Of a DNA stretch of 64,000 bases, positions 44,249 through 52,351 are shown one piece after another. Below the pieces are notes generated by a model. It worked only from the letters and a program-made list of their open reading frames with translations, ran no database searches and was not told where the DNA came from. A program made the translations under genes and the position numbers. Within the stretch, counting starts at the first letter, position 1. Each line of letters opens with the position of its first letter. This DNA is from Sneathiella marina (GTDB lineage: Bacteria; Pseudomonadota; Alphaproteobacteria; Sneathiellales; Sneathiellaceae): positions 3,095,001 to 3,159,000 of the forward strand of contig NZ_CP098747.1 of assembly GCF_023746535.1 (NCBI RefSeq), in the 5' to 3' direction.

Positions 44249-45571
44249 ATGAGTCTTACAGCAGCAATGTTTTCCGGTGTTTCCGGGCTGGCCGCACAAT
44301 CGACAGCAATGGCCATGATATCCGACAATATCTCGAATACGAATACCATTGGGTATAAGGGAACCAACGCGATCTTTTCGACGCTGGTTACAGAAAGCGC
44401 CACAGACACGTCCTACTCTGCCGGAGGTGTTCTGGTGCATCCACGGGCACAAGTTGACCAGCAAGGCCTGATCACAGCTTCAGACTCGACAACTCACATG
44501 GCTGTTGCCGGTGATGGTTTCTTTGTCGTGAATACTGTTCCCGATCCGACAACAACCGGAGGCAATTATACATATACTCGCGCAGGAACGTTTGAGCCAG
44601 ATGCCAATGGCCTCCTACGGAATGCACAAGGCTATTACCTCCAGGGCTGGGAAATTGATCCCAACGGGAATATCCCGGCGAACCAATCGGACCTGGCCGC
44701 ATTAAGTCCTGTTAATATCACAGGGCTGACGGGTAACGCCGAGGCGACATCTACCATTAACCTGAAAGCAAACCTGTCATCAGATCAGGCGACATTTGGC
44801 GCGGGTTATGTTTCCGGCGATATGGCAAACGGTACAACAACACCGCATTTTGTTCGGTCTTTCCAAGTTTACGATAGTATGGGATCGGCGCATGCGATTA
44901 CGTTTAACTTCTTGAGAACCGGTTCTGGCGGCACACCCAATGAATGGACGGTTGAAATCACCGCCGATACAGATGGGGATGGCAACGAAGATGTTCTCGC
45001 GTCGCAAATTGCCGCGTTTAATTCAGATGGTACACTTGACCTGGCTGGCTCCACATTGAGCAACACGGTTACGATACCATGGGCTGCCTCCTTGGGTATT
45101 GATACGCCGCAAGTTGTCACCCTGAATTTTGGCACGGACGGACAGTCCGATGGCTTTACGCAATTCGCGTCAAACTCAGAGCTGGTTTCCTCGGACGTAA
45201 ACGGCGCCCTTTTCGGCGCGTTCAATTCCGTTTTCATTAACGAAGAAGGGACCGTTATCGCCAAATTCGACAATGGCACATCAAAAGAGATTTATAAAAT
45301 CCCGGTGGCGACATTTGCCAATCCCAATGGCATGCGAAACCAGGATGGTAATTCCTATGACGAAACGCCTGACTCTGGAACTTTCACTTTAAGGGAAGCA
45401 ACGTTTGGCGGTGCCGGTAAGATAATTTCATCTGCCACAGAAGCATCGACCGTTGATATTGCCGAAGAGTTTACTCGAATGATCATTACGCAGCGATCTT
45501 ATTCTGCCGCCGGTAAAATCATCACGACAGCAGATGAAATGCTGGAAGAACTCATTCGTCTGAAACGATAA
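44249..45571 (+). CDS. flgE: Flagellar hook protein FlgE
   Basis: 440 residues. N-terminal MFSGVSGLAAQSTAMAMISDN-ISNTNTIGYKG is the rod/hook/HAP motif; the middle contains the FlgE-type VAGDGFFVVN segment; the C-terminal helix motif is EFTRMIITQRSYSAAGKIITTADEMLEELIRLKR. It is the structural subunit of the hook. AAGGAG precedes the ATG. A perfect 14-bp inverted repeat follows 22 bp after the stop. Confidence 0.95.
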   Translation: MSLTAAMFSGVSGLAAQSTAMAMISDNISNTNTIGYKGTNAIFSTLVTESATDTSYSAGGVLVHPRAQVDQQGLITASDSTTHMAVAGDGFFVVNTVPDPTTTGGNYTYTRAGTFEPDANGLLRNAQGYYLQGWEIDPNGNIPANQSDLAALSPVNITGLTGNAEATSTINLKANLSSDQATFGAGYVSGDMANGTTTPHFVRSFQVYDSMGSAHAITFNFLRTGSGGTPNEWTVEITADTDGDGNEDVLASQIAAFNSDGTLDLAGSTLSNTVTIPWAASLGIDTPQVVTLNFGTDGQSDGFTQFASNSELVSSDVNGALFGAFNSVFINEEGTVIAKFDNGTSKEIYKIPVATFANPNGMRNQDGNSYDETPDSGTFTLREATFGGAGKIISSATEASTVDIAEEFTRMIITQRSYSAAGKIITTADEMLEELIRLKR

Positions 45572-45593
45572 GTCTCCTAGTCTTGCTCCTTTG

Positions 45594-45630
45594 GTCTTCA
45601 TGGCAAATTACCCTCTTTTGCCATGAAGAC
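45594..45630. repeat. Perfect 14-bp inverted repeat after flgE
   Basis: GTCTTCATGGCAAA (45594-45607) and TTTGCCATGAAGAC (45617-45630) are perfect reverse complements around a 9-base loop. There is no T-tract. The right arm end ATGAAGACAAAAT recurs as a direct repeat at 45685-45697, just upstream of sciP. It could be the flgE transcript end, an operator, or both. Confidence 0.7.
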
Positions 45631-45647
45631 AAAATTAACCAACCAAG

Positions 45648-45662
45648 TTAGCGGTTTGTTAA
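45648..45662 (+). promoter_or_regulatory. Near-consensus CtrA box before sciP
   Basis: TTAG-N7-TTAA departs from TTAA-N7-TTAA by one base. It stands 52 bp upstream of the sciP start, where CtrA control of its own inhibitor would make a feedback loop. Inferred from motif only. Confidence 0.45.
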
Positions 45663-45713
45663 AACGATGCAGCTACTATCCGTAATGAAGACAAAATGTT
45701 GTAACGAGGTAAA

Positions 45714-46019
45714 ATGCAAATGCAGTCGCATATTGACCGCAAAGTAAACCGGATAATCGGCTTGGACGGCCAGCCCATGACTATTCATGATCTGCCACCG
45801 CCCAACACGAAGAGATGGGTCATCAGGCGTAAGGCAGAAGTCGTAGCTGCCGTGAGAGGCGGACTAATCAGCCTCGACGATGCCTGCAGACGCTATACGC
45901 TCTCTGTTGAGGAATTTCTTTCTTGGCAGAAGGCCATTGATCGGCACGGCCTGCCCGGACTGCGCACGACGCGGACACAAGAGTATCGTCCTGGCGATGT
46001 TATGCTGGATGACGATTGA
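45714..46019 (+). CDS. sciP: SciP-like CtrA inhibitor (DUF1153)
   Basis: 101 residues, DUF1153, with a trp-repressor-like HTH: DLPPPNTKRWVIRRKAEVVAAVRGG, LISLDDACRRYTLSVEEFLSWQKAI. In Caulobacter the DUF1153 protein SciP binds CtrA and blocks its activation of target promoters, and its gene lies in the same flagellar neighbourhood. GAGG stands before the ATG at 45714. It sits between flgE and fliF and is followed by a clear terminator. Assignment rests on family and context. Confidence 0.9.
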   Translation: MQMQSHIDRKVNRIIGLDGQPMTIHDLPPPNTKRWVIRRKAEVVAAVRGGLISLDDACRRYTLSVEEFLSWQKAIDRHGLPGLRTTRTQEYRPGDVMLDDD

Positions 46020-46049
46020 TTAAATTTATTTGTTAAATAATTTGTTCTG

Positions 46050-46079
46050 GCCCGGCCCTTCTAGGTGCCGGGCTTTTTT
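46050..46079 (+). terminator. Rho-independent terminator after sciP
   Basis: GCCCGGC (46050-46056) and GCCGGGC (46067-46073) form a 7-bp G+C stem around a 10-base loop, followed directly by TTTTTT. It lies 30 bp after the sciP stop. Confidence 0.9.
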
Positions 46080-46215
46080 ATTTTCCGTTATTCGGGAGTA
46101 GGCTCCTTCGTACCTTAATCTACCCGCTCATTATTGGCAGTTTTAATCAATCCTTCAGCGCCCTGATCTCCTACTAGGAAAAAAATTCCCATAACTGGGC
46201 AATTTTTGCCGCCTG

Positions 46216-46230
46216 TTAACTTCTTGTTTA
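46216..46230 (+). promoter_or_regulatory. Near-consensus CtrA box before fliF
   Basis: TTAA-N7-TTTA has one mismatch to TTAA-N7-TTAA and lies 63 bp upstream of fliF. CtrA control of the fliF operon is established in Caulobacter. The rest of the gap between the terminator and fliF is A+T-rich; a sigma-54-like TGGGCAATTTTTGCC at 46196-46210 has the wrong GG-GC spacing by one base. Confidence 0.45.
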
Positions 46231-46292
46231 TCTAGTCCGCGTATTTTCTTTCATAGAAATAATATTTTACGCGTATTTTATATAAACATTGG

Positions 46293-48005
46293 ATGCTCGA
46301 CGTGAACGGAATAAGCCAACTTCTCCAAAGTTTGGGATCAGTAAGAATAATCATTCTCGGCGTTGTTGCCGTCGGATTGATCGGCCTCATCATGCTAATG
46401 GCGAACAGAATTACGACGCCGGATTATGCTCTTCTATATGGCGGACTGGAGCCATCGGACTCATCATCGATCGTAAGCAGGCTGGAAGCCGATAAAATTC
46501 CATTTCAAATTAAGAACAATGGACGCGATATCTTAATCCCGCAGGATCAGGTTGCGCGCATGCGACTTGGAATGGCGGAAGTCGGATTACCCAACGGCGG
46601 CTCTGTCGGCTATGAAATATTCGACAGCTCCGATACATTTGGCACCACGAGCTTCGTCCAGAATGTCAATTTCATCAGAGCGCTTGAAGGAGAGCTTGCG
46701 CGAACTATCCGCGCTTTAAATAACGTATCCGCGGCCCGGGTTCACCTCGTCTTGCCAAAACGTGAAGTCTTTAGCCGTGATAAACGTGAAGCCAGCGCCT
46801 CCATCGTTCTCAAACTGAAAGGCCGTGGCCGGCTGTCTGACGATCAGGTTTCGGCAATCCAGCATCTTGCAGCAGCCGCTGTTCCTTCACTAACACCAAC
46901 TCATATTTCGATTGTAGATGAAAACGGAAACCTGCTCGCCCGCGGCGATGGACAAGATGCCCCTGGGACAGGTGGCGGCAGCCAAACCGATTTCATGCGC
47001 ATTACGTATGAAACACGGTTGAAGGAACAAATCGAGACGCTGTTGGAAAAGACCTTGGGTGCCGGCAATGTTCGCGCGGAGGTCAGCGCCATTATGGACT
47101 TCGATCAGCGGACCGTTCACTCAGAATCCTACGATCCCGACAGCCAGGTTGTCCGCTCCACCCAGTTGGTGGAAGAAACGAGTTCCTCGAATGAAGGTCT
47201 CGCTGGGGACCAGGCCGTAACTGTCGCCAATAATCTGCCGGAAGCTGAAGCAGATACAGGAGATGGCAGCAATTCAGAAAGTGCGGCCTCGCGGACGGAA
47301 GAAACCGTAAATTATGAAATTTCAAAAACCATCACGACGGAAGTCAGAGAGTCAGGTCTTGTGCGTCGATTGACGGTTGCCGTTCTGGTCAATGGCATTT
47401 CAGAAACGGGAGCGGATGGCAATACCACATATACCGCACTGGAAGAAAATGCCCTTTTGCAAGTAAGCCGATTAGTTAAGTCAGCCATTGGTTTTGATGA
47501 AGAACGCGGCGACGTTGTCGAAGTCGTGAATATGCAGTTCGCGCAGAAGATCGAAGATTTTTCAGACGAAGAACCCGTAACTGACGAAATATTCATGGGC
47601 CTCACCAAAGCAGACCTCTTTAAAATGGGAGAGATGGGCGTTCTCGTAATTGTTGCCCTATTGGCTTTACTTCTTGTTGTTCGCCCCCTTCTAAACCGCG
47701 CCCTCGCAGTCGGCGGCGCAACGCCGGCATTGGCGGGTCCGGCCGGTGCCGCAATGGCACTGCCGGGTGCAAATAATGCGGCCTATGATACGGCCGCTTC
47801 AGGAACAGCCGCCATTGGTCATTCCGGTGCTGAGGGTGGTGGAGACAATCCCGAAACATTAAGCGAAATCAATAGTATGATTGATATTGATAAAGTTGAT
47901 GGTCAGGTCAAGACATCAACCCTGAATAAGGTAAGCGAAATTGTTGATAAACATCCGGATGAGGCGATCTCCATCCTGCGCAACTGGCTCTATCACGACG
48001 CGTAA
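46293..48005 (+). CDS. fliF: Flagellar MS-ring protein FliF
   Basis: 570 residues with transmembrane spans near residues 17-38 and 442-463. YALLYGGLEPSDSSSIVSRLEADKIPFQI and VHLVLPKREVFSRDKREASASIVLKL are the YscJ/FliF motifs. The C-terminal cytoplasmic tail that binds FliG ends PDEAISILRNWLYHDA, as in other FliF. It forms the MS ring and export-gate housing. No good ribosome site is seen at 46293. It heads the long basal-body/regulation transcript. Confidence 0.95.
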   Translation: MLDVNGISQLLQSLGSVRIIILGVVAVGLIGLIMLMANRITTPDYALLYGGLEPSDSSSIVSRLEADKIPFQIKNNGRDILIPQDQVARMRLGMAEVGLPNGGSVGYEIFDSSDTFGTTSFVQNVNFIRALEGELARTIRALNNVSAARVHLVLPKREVFSRDKREASASIVLKLKGRGRLSDDQVSAIQHLAAAAVPSLTPTHISIVDENGNLLARGDGQDAPGTGGGSQTDFMRITYETRLKEQIETLLEKTLGAGNVRAEVSAIMDFDQRTVHSESYDPDSQVVRSTQLVEETSSSNEGLAGDQAVTVANNLPEAEADTGDGSNSESAASRTEETVNYEISKTITTEVRESGLVRRLTVAVLVNGISETGADGNTTYTALEENALLQVSRLVKSAIGFDEERGDVVEVVNMQFAQKIEDFSDEEPVTDEIFMGLTKADLFKMGEMGVLVIVALLALLLVVRPLLNRALAVGGATPALAGPAGAAMALPGANNAAYDTAASGTAAIGHSGAEGGGDNPETLSEINSMIDIDKVDGQVKTSTLNKVSEIVDKHPDEAISILRNWLYHDA

Positions 48006-48020
48006 GGGAGGAGCAAAAAC

Positions 48021-49034
48021 ATGAACATAACTGACTCAAAATACCTAAGCGGGCCCGATAAGGCAGCGGTGATGATGCTGGCACTTGGGGAGGAGCACAC
48101 CAAAGAATTATGGTCGCGGCTTGATGAAGAGGAAATCAAGGAAATCTCACAGGCCATGTCTAACCTGGGGTCTATTTCATCCGATGCAATGGAATCTCTG
48201 TTCGTTGAATTTGCAGGAAAGATTTCGTCAACCGGCAACATCGTCGGCAGCTACGAAGCGACAGAGCGTTTGCTCATGAAGGCTCTGTCCGGCGATAAAG
48301 TTGAAGGCATTATGGAGGAAATCCGCGGCCCAGCCGGCCGCACCATGTGGGACAAACTGGCCAACGTTAATGAGCAGGTGCTGTCAAATTACCTGAAAAA
48401 CGAATACCCACAGACCGTTGCTGTTGTCATGAGCAAGATTAACCCTGGCCATGCGGCAAAAGTTCTTTCCACATTACCTGAGGATTTCTCACTCGAGGTT
48501 GTCAATAGAATGCTGCAAATGGAAGCTGTGCAAAAAGAAGTCCTTGATAAAATTGAAGACACACTTCGCAGCGAGTTTATGAGCAATCTGGCGAAAACCA
48601 ATAAGCGTGACAGTCATGAAATGATGGCTGAGATCTTCAATAATTTCGATCGGAATACCGAAGGTCGCTTTATTTCAGCTTTAGAGGAAAGAAACAGAGA
48701 TTCCGCTGAAAAGATCAAGGCCCTGATGTTTACCTTTGAAGATCTTCTCAAGCTCGACCCTGCCGGCGTTCAAACTTTACTTCGAAATGTCGACAAGGAA
48801 CGCCTTGGAATTTGCCTGAAAGGGGCGTCCGACAGTCTCCGGGATTTATTCTTTACGAACATGTCGGAACGTGCCGCAAAAATATTGCGTGAAGACATGG
48901 ATGCAATGGGTCCTGTTCGGCTGAAAGATGTTGATGAAGCACAAATGGAAATAGTGAATACGGCCAAGGATCTGGCTGACAATGGAGACATCCTGCTCGC
49001 AGATGGCGGCGGCGATGATGAATTGGTCTACTAG
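48021..49034 (+). CDS. fliG: Flagellar motor switch protein FliG
   Basis: 337 residues. N-terminal FliF-binding domain ([23 protein letters not shown] type sequence begins at residue 8), middle domain with [20 protein letters not shown] and [14 protein letters not shown], and C-terminal motor domain with [22 protein letters not shown], whose charged residues contact the stator. It forms the rotor C ring with FliM and FliN; fliM is not in the window. GGGAGGAG precedes the ATG. Confidence 0.95.
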   Translation: MNITDSKYLSGPDKAAVMMLALGEEHTKELWSRLDEEEIKEISQAMSNLGSISSDAMESLFVEFAGKISSTGNIVGSYEATERLLMKALSGDKVEGIMEEIRGPAGRTMWDKLANVNEQVLSNYLKNEYPQTVAVVMSKINPGHAAKVLSTLPEDFSLEVVNRMLQMEAVQKEVLDKIEDTLRSEFMSNLAKTNKRDSHEMMAEIFNNFDRNTEGRFISALEERNRDSAEKIKALMFTFEDLLKLDPAGVQTLLRNVDKERLGICLKGASDSLRDLFFTNMSERAAKILREDMDAMGPVRLKDVDEAQMEIVNTAKDLADNGDILLADGGGDDELVY

Positions 49035-49035
49035 G

Positions 49036-49731
49036 ATGAACGCTTCTATGAACACAAGCACCCGATTTCTATTCGACAGGGAATTCAGCGATGACGGCGC
49101 GTCGGCAAACGGTGCCAAGGGCGCCTCGGAAGGCGTCGCCATCTACACGGAACAGGATCTTGCCACCCAAAAACAGGAAGCTTTTGCAGAGGGCGTAAAA
49201 TCCGGGCAGGACCAGGCAACGCAAACTCTTGAAAGCATGCTTGCCTCCTCTCTTGACACCGTCGCGATGCAGCTTCAGCAATTACTGACTAGCCAGGTTT
49301 CGCAGCTTCAATCAATCAAGCAAGATGCCGCGTCCCTTGCGTTGGCCGCAGCGAGCAAACTAGCGCCGGCATTAATTCAGCAATCTCCACACAGCGAAAT
49401 TGAACAGGTCATCAAGGACTGCCTTTCGGAACTTCCCGAAGAACCCAGGATTGTTGTCCGGGCGGCGGAGCAGACATGTGATTTCCTGAAAGGAAAAGTT
49501 GATGAACTGTCTGCGCAATCTGGATTTCAAGGCAACATCATTCTCCTGCCCGAAGAGGAAATGCAACCGAGTGAATGCCGGGTGGAGTGGGCCGATGGCG
49601 GTGTTGAGCGCGATATCCAGAAAATTGAAAACAAGCTAACCGCCATAATAAATGAATTTGTTGGTGGCAATACTGACCCGAGTAATTTGGATAGTGAGGA
49701 ACAGCTGGTTCCCTCATTTGACGAGAAGTAA
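49036..49731 (+). CDS. fliH: Flagellar assembly protein FliH
   Basis: 231 residues from the ATG at 49036, two bases past the fliG stop; an ATG at 49048 with AGGA upstream is an alternative. The sequence has an acidic, Gln/Ala-rich helical region (FAEGVKSGQDQATQTLESML) and a conserved C-terminal half with AASKLAPALIQQSPHSEIEQ and the GNIILLPEEEMQPSECRVEW segment, where FliH members carry the E-C-R-V/I-E-W motif. It regulates the FliI ATPase in export. Overall similarity is low but context is strong. Confidence 0.87.
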   Translation: MNASMNTSTRFLFDREFSDDGASANGAKGASEGVAIYTEQDLATQKQEAFAEGVKSGQDQATQTLESMLASSLDTVAMQLQQLLTSQVSQLQSIKQDAASLALAAASKLAPALIQQSPHSEIEQVIKDCLSELPEEPRIVVRAAEQTCDFLKGKVDELSAQSGFQGNIILLPEEEMQPSECRVEWADGGVERDIQKIENKLTAIINEFVGGNTDPSNLDSEEQLVPSFDEK

Positions 49732-49742
49732 GGAGTAAGAAC

Positions 49743-50129
49743 GTGGCTGAAGAAGAAGATTTAAATCTTGAGGATCTGGGAGGCGCTGCAGACACCGCAG
49801 GTGACGTAGCCGTCAACGAAACACCCGCCTCCACAGAAGTGGCAGAGCAGCCGGCACAAGAAGATACCGAGCTGTCACGAACCGCTACCGATCTTGAAGC
49901 TGTTTTCGATATTCCGGTGAACGTAACGGCGGTCCTGGGAAAATCAAGAATGCAGGTAAGCCAGCTTTTGAAGCTTGGTCGGGGGGCTGTTGTCGAGCTT
50001 GACCGCAAAGTTGGCGAAGCAATTGACATCTATGTCAACAACCGCCTTGTCGCACGCGGCGAAGTGGTGGTTGTTGAAGACCGTCTCGGTGTCACGATGA
50101 CGGAAATTATCAAGTCAGATCGACGTTAG
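49743..50129 (+). CDS. fliN: Flagellar motor switch protein FliN
   Basis: 128 residues from a GTG at 49743 with AAGGAG upstream. The acidic N-terminal tail (about 45 residues) is followed by the SpoA domain: VFDIPVNVTAVLGKSRMQVS, LLKLGRGAVVELDRKVGEAI and VYVNNRLVARGEVVVVEDRLG-like segments that end in TEIIKSD. It is a C-ring component that docks FliH/FliI. It lies between fliH and the motA-like gene. Confidence 0.95.
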   Translation: MAEEEDLNLEDLGGAADTAGDVAVNETPASTEVAEQPAQEDTELSRTATDLEAVFDIPVNVTAVLGKSRMQVSQLLKLGRGAVVELDRKVGEAIDIYVNNRLVARGEVVVVEDRLGVTMTEIIKSDRR

Positions 50130-50146
50130 TAGAGACAGGTTTAGTC

Positions 50147-50923
50147 GTGCATAAAATAGATTACGCAACAATTATCGGCCTTTTCGGCAGTTTTACGCTG
50201 ATCACCGCCGCAGTATTGATCGGCGGCTCGATGAGTTCGTTTTTCAATCTGCCCGCCGTCTTAATCGTATTGGGTGGAACCTATCTGGTGACAACGATCA
50301 GTTTTTCCATGAGCGAAGTCATTCGCGCCCAGAAACTTATCGGCCTGACCTTATTCGGGCGCAGTGTACAGCCCAATTATGCGGCTTACGCAATGCTTGA
50401 ACTGGCCGAAAAATGCCGCGGCAAGGGTGTTTTGCATCTACAGCAGCATATGCAGGCCCTGGAAGAAGACAGCTTTCAACGCAAATCACTGCAACTGGTT
50501 GTTGACGGCCTGCCTGCCGATGAGGTGAACCGGATTTTGCAGAATGATTTAAATGGAATGGTTGCCCGGCATAATTCAAGCTCTGGTGTGTTACGCAAAG
50601 CCGCTGAGGTTGCGCCTGCCATGGGCCTTATTGGAACATTGGTTGGGCTGGTCCAAATGCTCAGCAATCTGAATGATCCGACAACAATCGGCCCGGCTAT
50701 GGCTGTTGCCTTGCTGACGACATTCTATGGGGCGGTTCTTGCCAACATGTTTTTTAGTCCGCTGGCGACCAAGCTCGAACGGAATTCATCAAACGAAGTT
50801 CTTCTCAACCGCGTCTTTATGTTAGGCGCTGCGTCCATTGGACGACAGGAAAATCCCCGTCGTCTGGAAATGTTACTCAATACCCTGCTGCCGCCGTCAA
50901 ACCGTGTGCAATATTTTAGTTAA
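50147..50923 (+). CDS. motA: MotA/PomA-like flagellar stator protein
   Basis: 258 residues from a GTG at 50147 (ACAGGT upstream), PomA-sized. Four membrane helices are visible: about 7-27, 33-53, 150-170 and 182-203. VLIVLGGTYLVTTISFSMSEV and AAEVAPAMGLIGTLVGLVQML, with GPAMAVALLTTFYGAVLANM, are the MotA/TolQ/ExbB proton-channel signature. The partner MotB gene is not adjacent or present in the window, so a stator role depends on a distant motB. It sits between fliN and flbD. Confidence 0.87.
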   Translation: MHKIDYATIIGLFGSFTLITAAVLIGGSMSSFFNLPAVLIVLGGTYLVTTISFSMSEVIRAQKLIGLTLFGRSVQPNYAAYAMLELAEKCRGKGVLHLQQHMQALEEDSFQRKSLQLVVDGLPADEVNRILQNDLNGMVARHNSSSGVLRKAAEVAPAMGLIGTLVGLVQMLSNLNDPTTIGPAMAVALLTTFYGAVLANMFFSPLATKLERNSSNEVLLNRVFMLGAASIGRQENPRRLEMLLNTLLPPSNRVQYFS

Positions 50924-50944
50924 GATTATTAGGAGAGTGAGCAA

Positions 50945-52321
50945 ATGAGGTTGCTTATAATTGGTTCCCTGAACGGGCAAATCGGCGCAGCAAGTCAGAT
51001 TGCAATGTCCCGCGGCGCGAAAGTGAGCCAAGTTGACGATATAGAAATGGCCCTTGGCTCTTTGCGGTCCGGTAAAGGCGCGGATATGGCGATGATTGAT
51101 GTAAATCTTGCCATTAAATCCTTGGTCGACAGTCTTGCAAATGAGCGGATAAATCTGCCGATAATTGCCTGTGGCGTGAACACGGATGCCACGGCAGCGG
51201 CAAACGCAATCCGGGCTGGTGCGAAGGAGTTTTTGCCACTGCCACCCGATCCCGTTCTTATTGCGGCTGTTCTGGAAGCCGTTGCGCAGGAAGACAGCCG
51301 GTTGGTATTTGCCGATCCTGCCATGAAAAATGTTGTTGATCTGGCTGAACAGATCGCCCCCTCTTCCGCCTCGGTCCTCATCAATGGTGAAACCGGGACC
51401 GGTAAAGAAGTAATGGCGAGTTATCTTCATTCCCACAGTAATCGCTCGGATAAACCTTTCGTCTGCGTCAATTGCGCGGCCATCCCGGAAAACCTCCTGG
51501 AATCGGAATTATTCGGCCATGAAAAGGGAGCTTTCACGGGCGCCATTGCCCGGCGGATCGGAAAATTCGAAGAAGCCAATGGCGGCACATTGCTGTTGGA
51601 TGAAATCAGCGAAATGGATATTCAGCTGCAAGCAAAACTTTTGCGCGCCATTCAGGAAAAGGTAATTGACCGCGTCGGCGGCACGAAACCGGTCCCTGTT
51701 GATATTCGAATTATCGCCACGTCAAACCGCGATCTGGCGGAAGCCGTTGCGGAAAAAACCTTTCGGGAAGATCTTTTGTTCCGGTTGAATGTCGTGACAT
51801 TGAAAATCCCGCCGCTCCGGGCGCGTAAAATTGACATCGACGTGCTTTCCAAGCATTTCGCCAAGAAATATTCCGAAGCCAATGGATTGGAACCACGCAT
51901 GGTCACTGATGAAGCCATGGCGAAATTGCAGCTGAACCCGTGGAAAGGCAATGTACGGGAGCTCGAAAATACCATGCATCGCGCCGTGTTGCTGTGTCAG
52001 GGCGACGCAATTACTGCTGAAGCAATTCTAATGCCTGACGGATCAAGCACTCCGGACACTGCAAATGGTTCCGCTGGTCAATCAAGCACCGCGTCAGACC
52101 GAAATGCCGGTGATGCCGGTCTGGTCGGCCGTAGAGTAGCAGATGTCGAAAAGGATCTTATTTTGAACACGCTGGATCATTGCCTGGGGAATCGCACACA
52201 TGCAGCGAATATTCTGGGGATTTCAATCCGCACGCTTCGCAACAAGCTGAAACTTTACTCTGGCGAGGGCGCTACCGTGCCCATGGCCGGATCCGAGTAT
52301 CGCTACACCGCACAAGTTTGA
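50945..52321 (+). CDS. flbD: Sigma-54-dependent flagellar regulator FlbD
   Basis: 458 residues. The receiver-like domain (1-115) keeps an Asp in MAMIDVNLA but lacks the paired acidic residues (LLIIGSLNG) and the usual Lys (FLPLPPDP). The AAA+ domain has GETGTGKEVMASYLH (Walker A), the GAFTGA loop in HEKGAFTGAIARR, and LLLDEISEMD (Walker B); a Fis-type HTH with ANILGISIRTLRNKLKLY ends the protein. It activates sigma-54 flagellar promoters. In Caulobacter FlbD answers to FliX rather than phosphorylation. Confidence 0.95.
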   Translation: MRLLIIGSLNGQIGAASQIAMSRGAKVSQVDDIEMALGSLRSGKGADMAMIDVNLAIKSLVDSLANERINLPIIACGVNTDATAAANAIRAGAKEFLPLPPDPVLIAAVLEAVAQEDSRLVFADPAMKNVVDLAEQIAPSSASVLINGETGTGKEVMASYLHSHSNRSDKPFVCVNCAAIPENLLESELFGHEKGAFTGAIARRIGKFEEANGGTLLLDEISEMDIQLQAKLLRAIQEKVIDRVGGTKPVPVDIRIIATSNRDLAEAVAEKTFREDLLFRLNVVTLKIPPLRARKIDIDVLSKHFAKKYSEANGLEPRMVTDEAMAKLQLNPWKGNVRELENTMHRAVLLCQGDAITAEAILMPDGSSTPDTANGSAGQSSTASDRNAGDAGLVGRRVADVEKDLILNTLDHCLGNRTHAANILGISIRTLRNKLKLYSGEGATVPMAGSEYRYTAQV

Positions 52322-52351
52322 ACAAGACGAAGACCTGAGGACAAAACGTAA

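Noticed and set aside
46196-46210. TGGGCAATTTTTGCC as a sigma-54 promoter of fliF
   Set aside because: GG and GC are nine bases apart; sigma-54 requires ten. A CtrA-type box nearby is the more likely element.
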